64,000 nucleotides of DNA, from contig NZ_QJRI01000177.1 of assembly GCF_003254565.1 (NCBI RefSeq), forward strand, positions 186,001 to 250,000, written 5' to 3'. The first letter of the stretch is position 1; every line of letters begins with the position of its first letter. Of the stretch, positions 59,106 through 64,000 are shown piece by piece. The notes under the pieces were generated by a model. It saw only the letters and a program-made list of their open reading frames with translations, was not told where the DNA came from and searched no databases. A program made the position numbers and the translations under genes. The DNA is from Flavobacterium nitrogenifigens (lineage in GTDB: Bacteria; Bacteroidota; Bacteroidia; Flavobacteriales; Flavobacteriaceae).

Positions 59106-60269
59106 TTACTTGCTTGCGAACATTTTTACATCGGTTTCAGAAATTTCGCTTCCTCCCAAAATGATCAATCTTTCCACCACATTTCGAAGTTCTCGAATGT
59201 TACCTGTCCAATCATATTCCTGCAACAATTTTATGGCTTGCGCCGAAAATGACTTCACCGCATTTCCTTGTTCTGAAGCTATTTTTTCTGTAAAATGAGA
59301 AATCAAAGCTGGAATATCATCACGTCTTTCGTTCAATGGTGGAACTTTTATTAAAATTACAGCCAAACGATGGTATAAATCTTCACGGAAACGGCCTTCT
59401 GCAATTTCAGTTTTTAAATCTTTATTGGTTGCCGCAACGACACGAACATCAACTTTTATATCTTTATCAGCACCAACTCTAGTAATCATATTTTCCTGAA
59501 GAGCGCGTAAAACTTTCGCTTGCGCAGAAAGACTCATATCTCCAATTTCATCCAAGAAAATAGTTCCTTTGTCTGCAGCTTCAAACTTTCCAGCGCGATC
59601 TTTTACCGCCGATGTAAAAGCACCCTTTACGTGCCCAAACAATTCACTTTCGATTAATTCACTTGGGATTGCAGCGCAGTTTACTTCGATTAACGGAAAA
59701 CTAGAACGCTCACTTTTTTCGTGTAATTGATGCGCTACTAATTCTTTTCCAGTTCCGTTTGGACCCGTAATTAAAACTCTGGCTTCTGTTGGAGCAACCT
59801 TATCAATCATCACTTTAATATGATTAATCGATTCGCTGTCACCAATCATTTCGTAGTTTTTACTGACTTTTTTCTTTAGAATTTTATTTTCAACTACTAA
59901 TTGTTTTTTATCTAAAGCATTACGAACGGTATTCAGCAAACGATTCAAATCTGGCGGTTTCGAGATATAATCAAAAGCTCCTAAACGCATAGTCTGAATA
60001 GCCGTTTCCATATCGCCATGCCCCGAAATCATCACCATCGGAATTTCTGGTTTTATCTTCTTCACTTCTTCCAAAACCTCAACACCATCCATTTTTGGCA
60101 TTTTGATATCACACAAAACCAAATCGTAATCGTTGTTTTTTATTTTTTCAAGTCCAGCAACGCCATCTTCAGCCTCATCAACCTGATACGAATCATTTTC
60201 TTCTGATAAAATTTTTACCAAAACTCTTCTGATTGCTGCTTCGTCTTCTACAATTAGTATTTTACTCAT
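59106..60269 (-). CDS. Sigma-54-dependent response regulator lacking the DNA-binding domain
   Basis: A 387-residue NtrC-like protein. The receiver domain (residues 1-120) has DE at 9-10 and phosphoaccepting D54 in LVLCDIKMPKMDG. The AAA+ domain (about 140-385) has Walker A GPNGTGKELVA, the sigma-54 contact loop GAFTSA (instead of GAFTGA) near residue 217, Walker B GTIFLDEIGD, and sensor-I and sensor-II residues. It ends 15-20 residues after NIRELRNVVERLIILGGSEI, so the Fis-type HTH is absent. It must activate from solution or with a partner. The cognate sensor is not adjacent. Confidence 0.92.
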   Translation of the reverse strand: MSKILIVEDEAAIRRVLVKILSEENDSYQVDEAEDGVAGLEKIKNNDYDLVLCDIKMPKMDGVEVLEEVKKIKPEIPMVMISGHGDMETAIQTMRLGAFDYISKPPDLNRLLNTVRNALDKKQLVVENKILKKKVSKNYEMIGDSESINHIKVMIDKVAPTEARVLITGPNGTGKELVAHQLHEKSERSSFPLIEVNCAAIPSELIESELFGHVKGAFTSAVKDRAGKFEAADKGTIFLDEIGDMSLSAQAKVLRALQENMITRVGADKDIKVDVRVVAATNKDLKTEIAEGRFREDLYHRLAVILIKVPPLNERRDDIPALISHFTEKIASEQGNAVKSFSAQAIKLLQEYDWTGNIRELRNVVERLIILGGSEISETDVKMFASK

Positions 60270-60282
60270 TCTTTTAAAGATA

Positions 60283-60360
60283 CTAAGATACTAAGATGCT
60301 AAGATTCTGAGTGTTTTTAGCTAAAATCTTAGCATCTCAGAAACTTAGAAACTTAGAATC
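60283..60360. repeat. Period-8 CTTAG hairpin
   Basis: Left arm 60283-60312 has four tandem 8-base words of type CTAAGATN, and right arm 60327-60360 has complementary CTTAGNAN words. It lies between the sigma-54 regulator and the ABC permease genes, ending six bases from the permease stop codon. Confidence 0.88.
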
Positions 60361-60366
60361 TCTAAG

Positions 60367-61683
60367 TTAATATTTCAGCCACTTATACAATTCCTTCCAA
60401 GTCGGTTTTTTGCCGTACATTAAAATACCGATTCGGTAGATTTTTGCAGCGAACCAGACAACAAGGAAAAATGTAGCAAACAATAATGATACCGAAATTG
60501 CAATTTGCCACCACGGCACCCCAAACGGAATACGCATTAACATTACAATTGGCGAAGTTAACGGAATCATTGAAAAGATAACCGCAACACTTCCGTGAGG
60601 ATCGTTTACTACAGTGAAAAATCCGATATAAACGCTCAAAATCAGAGGCATTAGAATTGGCAACAAAAACTGCTGAGAATCGGTTTGATTGTCAACTGCG
60701 GCACCAATTGCGGCATAAAATGAGCTATATAGAAAATATCCTCCAATAAAATAAATTACAAATCCGATTAAAATACTGGCAATTGGCAAATTCCATAATT
60801 CAGCAATATACATTTGTGCCGATCCAGAAAGTTCATGCTGAGCTGCTTGCATCATTTCTGGAGAAATTCTAGCTGTTGGACCAACATTTACTCCAAAAAA
60901 TGCCGAAGCGGCAAACATTAATCCTAAACCAATAATTGCCCAGATTATAAATTGTAGAATTCCTGCTAAAGAAGTTCCCACAATTTTACCGATCATTAAC
61001 TGAAATGGTTTTACAGATGAAATAATGATTTCGATAATACGATTTGTTTTTTCTTCGATTACACTTCGCATTACCATGTTCCCGTAAATGATAATAAACA
61101 TCATAATCAAGTAGCCAAATGCACCGCCGATTCCGATTTTAATTTCATTTAAACCTTTTAAACTTTCCTCTCCAGAGGCTTTAACCAAATGAATATTTAC
61201 ATCTGACTGTGCTTTCTGAATAGCAAGTGTATCCAATTTCGCCTCTTCCAGATTCAGTTTTGTGATTTTATTTCCGATAATATCCTGAGTGTTTTCAATA
61301 AAAGAAATGCTCGGGCTATTATTTGAAATAAATTCAATTTTACTTTCTAATTCCTTAATGCTTTTTGTTTTCGGAATAACAATTAATCCACTGAAATTTT
61401 CTTTTGTAATACTGTCTTTTAATGCATTTACATCAATTTCAGATAGATTGAGATATTTAAATTCGGCTCCTTTTTTATTCTCCTTTAAAAAATCTGAAGC
61501 AAAAAGTCCAGTTTCGTCATGAATCGCAATTCTTTTCGTTTCTGCCTTCATAGTACTCAAATACCCAATAAAAACAGCAATAGCCACAAATAAAAGCGGA
61601 CTCAAAAATGTCATGACAACAAAAGATTTATTGCGAACTTTAGCAATAAATTCTCTTTTTATAATCAACGAGATGATACTCAT
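60367..61683 (-). CDS. ABC-2 type transporter permease (NatB-like)
   Basis: A 438-residue permease. An N-terminal helix (residues about 20-42) is followed by an extracytoplasmic segment of about 130 residues and five or six helices in the C-terminal half. The opening LIIKREFIAKVRNKSFVVMTFLSPLLF is typical of NatB-like exporters. With the ATPase at 61761-62690 it would form a sodium- or lipid-related exporter. Substrate unknown. The two genes are separated by 77 bases that contain ATTCCAA repeat words. Confidence 0.88.
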   Translation of the reverse strand: MSIISLIIKREFIAKVRNKSFVVMTFLSPLLFVAIAVFIGYLSTMKAETKRIAIHDETGLFASDFLKENKKGAEFKYLNLSEIDVNALKDSITKENFSGLIVIPKTKSIKELESKIEFISNNSPSISFIENTQDIIGNKITKLNLEEAKLDTLAIQKAQSDVNIHLVKASGEESLKGLNEIKIGIGGAFGYLIMMFIIIYGNMVMRSVIEEKTNRIIEIIISSVKPFQLMIGKIVGTSLAGILQFIIWAIIGLGLMFAASAFFGVNVGPTARISPEMMQAAQHELSGSAQMYIAELWNLPIASILIGFVIYFIGGYFLYSSFYAAIGAAVDNQTDSQQFLLPILMPLILSVYIGFFTVVNDPHGSVAVIFSMIPLTSPIVMLMRIPFGVPWWQIAISVSLLFATFFLVVWFAAKIYRIGILMYGKKPTWKELYKWLKY

Positions 61684-61697
61684 AAATAATTAATTTT

Positions 61698-61760
61698 CAA
61701 ATTTTAAATCCCAAATCCCAATTTATAAGCTTGAAATTTGGAATTTCTATATTGGAATTT
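61698..61760. repeat. ATTCCAA / TTGGAAT word repeat, imperfect
   Basis: Words AAATCCCA, AATCCCAAT on the left and TTGAAATTTGGAATTT, ATTGGAATTT on the right pair imperfectly, with a loop around TATAAGC. It is similar to 52583-52625 and lies inside the ABC transporter operon. Confidence 0.65.
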
Positions 61761-62690
61761 TTAAACTTTGTTTTCAGTAACTGTTTGGATAAAAATATCG
61801 TTTATGCTCGGAATTTTTTCAACGAAGTGAGTTACTTGTCCGCGTTGTGTTAAAACATTCAATAATTCATTTGGAGAAGCATTTCCGATCTGAATATTTA
61901 ATTTTAAATCATCATTTAAAGATTTAAAACTTGCTGGAGACACTGTAAACTTCTGAGTAATATCGTACATTAATCCTTCGACATTATTTGTCAAAATTCC
62001 AACTTCGAAACTGTTGGTTCGAAACTGACGTTTCACATCGACCACTTTTCCCTCTATCAGTTTATTAGATTTATGAATTAAAGCGATATTTTCACAAAGC
62101 TCTTCTACGCTTTCCATTCTATGAGTCGAGAAAATAATAGTTGAGCCTTGTTCTTTTAAAGCCAAAATTTCGTCTTTGATGATATTTGCATTTACGGGAT
62201 CAAAACCCGAAAATGGCTCATCTAAAATCAGCAATTTTGGTTTATGTAAAACACAAACCACAAACTGAATTTTCTGCGCCATTCCTTTAGAAAGCTCTTG
62301 GATTTTTTTATTCCACCATCCTTGAATTCCTAATCGGTCAAACCAATAATCTAGTTGTTTTTTGGCTTCGGCTTTAGAAAGACCTTTCATTTGTGCCAAA
62401 TACAAACATTGCTCACCAACTTTCATTGAACTGTACAAACCACGCTCTTCTGGAAGGTAACCAATAGTTTGCACATGTTTTGGCTGTAACTTTTCTCCGT
62501 CCAAAATTACTTCACCACTGTCTGGCATTGTAATCTGGTTTATGATTCTGATAAGGGAAGTTTTTCCTGCTCCATTGGGACCTAAAAGCCCATATATACT
62601 GCCTTTTGGCACATTTAATGAAACTTCGTTAAGTGCTACATAGTCGCCATATTTTTTTATGACTTTATGTACTTCAAGTAAGTTACTCAT
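61761..62690 (-). CDS. ABC transporter ATPase (NatA-like)
   Basis: A 309-residue ATPase with Walker A GLLGPNGAGKTSLIR near residue 35, Q-loop in TIGYLPEERGLYSSMKVGEQC, signature LSKGMAQK near 135, Walker B LLILDEPFSGFDPVNA near 155 and the switch His in STHRMESVEE. The last 85 residues form a DUF4162-like C-terminal domain found in ABC-2 exporters. The signature is LSKGM rather than LSGGQ, common for this subgroup. First gene of the exporter operon with the permease at 60367-61683. A TACTTTTA near-consensus element is at 62743-62750. Confidence 0.93.
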   Translation of the reverse strand: MSNLLEVHKVIKKYGDYVALNEVSLNVPKGSIYGLLGPNGAGKTSLIRIINQITMPDSGEVILDGEKLQPKHVQTIGYLPEERGLYSSMKVGEQCLYLAQMKGLSKAEAKKQLDYWFDRLGIQGWWNKKIQELSKGMAQKIQFVVCVLHKPKLLILDEPFSGFDPVNANIIKDEILALKEQGSTIIFSTHRMESVEELCENIALIHKSNKLIEGKVVDVKRQFRTNSFEVGILTNNVEGLMYDITQKFTVSPASFKSLNDDLKLNIQIGNASPNELLNVLTQRGQVTHFVEKIPSINDIFIQTVTENKV

Positions 62691-62784
62691 GCTATTTTTA
62701 AGGATTTACTGCGTTGCCTCTCCTATTGCGGTTCAGCGACTGTAAAAGTAAATAATTACTAGCGAATCTGCGCCATATTACGCA

Positions 62785-62820
62785 AAAAACCCATTCTAAT
62801 TTATACTAGAATGGGTTTTT
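62785..62820. terminator. Bidirectional terminator after dnaJ
   Basis: AAAAACCCATTCTA (62785-62798) pairs with TAGAATGGGTTTTT (62807-62820) around an 8-base loop, with A and T runs on the two sides. It separates dnaJ from the ABC transporter genes on the same strand. Confidence 0.88.
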
Positions 62821-62851
62821 ATTTTTTTATAACCTTTTAAAAAAGTTCAGA

Positions 62852-63961
62852 TTATGAGAACATATCTTTTACTTTTTCAAAGAATGACTTCTCTGATTTC
62901 TCTGGGCTTGGAGCAAAGTGCTCGTTGTTTAGAGCATTTTCAAAGAATTGTTTTTGCTCTTTATTTAATGTTTTTGGAGTCCAAACATTTACGTGAACCA
63001 ATAAATCTCCGCTTCCGTAACCGTTCAAACTAGGAATTCCTTTTCCTTTTAATCTTAAGATTTTTCCAGATTGGATTCCTTCTTCCAGTTTAATACGCAC
63101 TTTTCCGTTGATTGCTTCAATATCTTTAGAAGCTCCCAAAACTGCTTCAGGGAAACTGATATATAAATCGAAGTGAACGTTTTCACCTTCACGCTTCAAG
63201 AATTCGTGTTCAATTTCTTCAATAGCAACAATTAAATCACCTGGAATACTGTTTCCTGGAGCATCGTTACCTTTGTTGGCAACTTTCAACTGCATACCGT
63301 CAACAACTCCCGCAGGAATTTTGATTGATACTGTTTCATCTTCTTGAACCATTCCTTGAGCATCTGCCTCAGAAGGTTTTTTATCTAAAATTTGACCAGA
63401 ACCACCACAAGTAGGGCAAGTTGATGCAGATTGCATTCTTCCTAAAATGGTATTGGTTACACGCATTACTTGTCCTTGACCGTTACAAGTCGTACAAGTT
63501 TTATACGTTACACCTTTTGCCTGAACTTTACGTTTTACTTTTACTTTTTTCTCAACTCCATTTGCAATTTCTTCCAAAGTCAATTTTACTTTAATTCGAA
63601 GATTGCTTCCTTTCGCACGGCGAGGACCTCCGCCTCCGCCTCCGAAACCGCCAAATCCGCCACCAAAAATATCACCAAACTGGCTGAAAATGTCGTCCAT
63701 ATTCATACCACCGTGACCGCCGCCAAATCCGCCAGAACCATCAAATGCTTGATGACCATATTGATCGTATTTCGCTTTCTTCTGCGGATCACTCAAAACT
63801 TCATAAGCTTCTGCCGCCAATTTGAAGTTTTCTTCTGCCTCTTTGTCGCCTGGGTTTTTATCAGGATGATATTTTAAAGCGCTTTTTCTATACGCTTTTT
63901 TAATTTCGGCAGCATCAGCATTTTTTGAAATGCCTAGTATTTCGTAAAAATCTTTTTTCAT
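62852..63961 (-). CDS. dnaJ: Molecular chaperone DnaJ with single zinc centre
   Basis: A 369-residue Hsp40 co-chaperone that delivers unfolded clients to DnaK and stimulates its ATPase. The J domain has HPD at residues 32-34, and a Gly/Phe-rich linker covers about 68-114. The zinc region, normally four CxxCxGxG motifs, contains only two: C156-C159 and C182-C185, which correspond to motifs 2 and 3 of the usual four. Motifs 1 and 4, which form the other zinc site, are missing. Two C-terminal beta domains follow (about 205-340). grpE is the usual partner upstream but would be outside the window. Confidence 0.95.
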   Translation of the reverse strand: MKKDFYEILGISKNADAAEIKKAYRKSALKYHPDKNPGDKEAEENFKLAAEAYEVLSDPQKKAKYDQYGHQAFDGSGGFGGGHGGMNMDDIFSQFGDIFGGGFGGFGGGGGGPRRAKGSNLRIKVKLTLEEIANGVEKKVKVKRKVQAKGVTYKTCTTCNGQGQVMRVTNTILGRMQSASTCPTCGGSGQILDKKPSEADAQGMVQEDETVSIKIPAGVVDGMQLKVANKGNDAPGNSIPGDLIVAIEEIEHEFLKREGENVHFDLYISFPEAVLGASKDIEAINGKVRIKLEEGIQSGKILRLKGKGIPSLNGYGSGDLLVHVNVWTPKTLNKEQKQFFENALNNEHFAPSPEKSEKSFFEKVKDMFS

Positions 63962-63964
63962 AAT

Positions 63965-64000
63965 TTAGGTTAAATTCTAAATCTAAAATTCCAAATTCCA
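63965..64000. repeat. ATTCCAA-type word repeat at the window edge
   Basis: AAATTCTAAATCTAAAATTCC and AAATTCCA words upstream of dnaJ, similar to 52583 and 61698; the complementary arm, if any, is beyond the window. Confidence 0.45.

Noticed and set aside
63470..63877. 135-codon plus-strand open frame opposite dnaJ
   Set aside because: It is a shadow of the glycine-rich J-protein linker; the real protein has the J domain and zinc motifs.
1..64000. tRNA, rRNA or other structured RNA genes
   Set aside because: No cloverleaf-like or rRNA-like sequence was recognised on either strand by eye; a covariance-model search would be needed to exclude small RNAs.

Overview
This is a chromosomal window from a Bacteroidota bacterium, almost certainly Flavobacterium or a close relative. 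The evidence is the low G+C, A/T-rich gene starts with weak Shine-Dalgarno sequences, repeated Bacteroidota-type promoters (TTG, about 17-21 bases, then TAnnTTTG) 10-40 bases upstream of start codons, Bacteroidota-style SecA and MtaB, and typical flavobacterial lipoprotein, DUF4386, DUF6326, DUF2795 and TonB-receptor genes. No tRNA, rRNA, CRISPR array, phage or insertion sequence was found.

Layout. Bases 1-5662 (minus strand) are the start-proximal part of a Wzx/Wzy-type surface polysaccharide locus: a nucleotidyltransferase, flippase, family 2 glycosyltransferase, family 4 glycosyltransferase, polymerase and a second family 4 glycosyltransferase cut by the window edge. A consensus promoter lies at about 5821-5852. 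Bases 6000-18000 are mostly housekeeping genes: ABC-F ATPase, FKBP lipoprotein, methyltransferase, an orphan MacB-type ATPase, cobalamin adenosyltransferase, DUF2795 protein and secA. Bases 17979-22288 are a probable metal-uptake group: small Cys-motif exported protein, TonB receptor and PepSY membrane protein. Bases 22376-25292 hold trmH and a tight three-gene cassette of APS kinase, Asp/Asn beta-hydroxylase-like protein and sulfotransferase. Bases 25458-33883 carry sirtuin plus fatty acid hydroxylase, purB, a CPA2 antiporter, a 1-Cys peroxiredoxin, an AEC transporter, a Crp/Fnr regulator and a DoxX-like protein. Bases 34034-40285 hold an Rrf2 regulator with its probable target, meaB, an LTA-synthase-like enzyme and a MATE pump.

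Bases 40475-47020 hold two outer-membrane barrels, a LytS/LytTR two-component pair split by a tandemly duplicated repeat block, PPK2 and two unassigned genes. Bases 47348-51091 are a sigma / anti-sigma-like / VWA operon in which the last two proteins both carry a TonB-plug-like segment. Bases 51145-64000 return to housekeeping and accessory genes: scramblase-related protein, SDR, mtaB, GNAT, HAD, DUF2007, alpha/beta hydrolase, a half-helicase, a sigma-54 activator lacking its DNA-binding domain, a NatAB-like ABC exporter and a dnaJ with a reduced zinc domain.

The most unusual feature is not a gene. Many intergenic gaps contain hairpins whose arms are degenerate tandem copies of a 7-9 base word, with the reverse complement of the word in the other arm. 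The word differs between loci (CTTAGNAT, CGCAAAGW, CACGAATT, AAGCTTT, ATTCCAA and others) while the architecture stays the same. One locus has a perfect 35-bp inverted repeat and another is a tandem duplication of about 190 bp between a kinase and its response regulator. All functional assignments come from reading motifs in the translated sequence; no database search was run.
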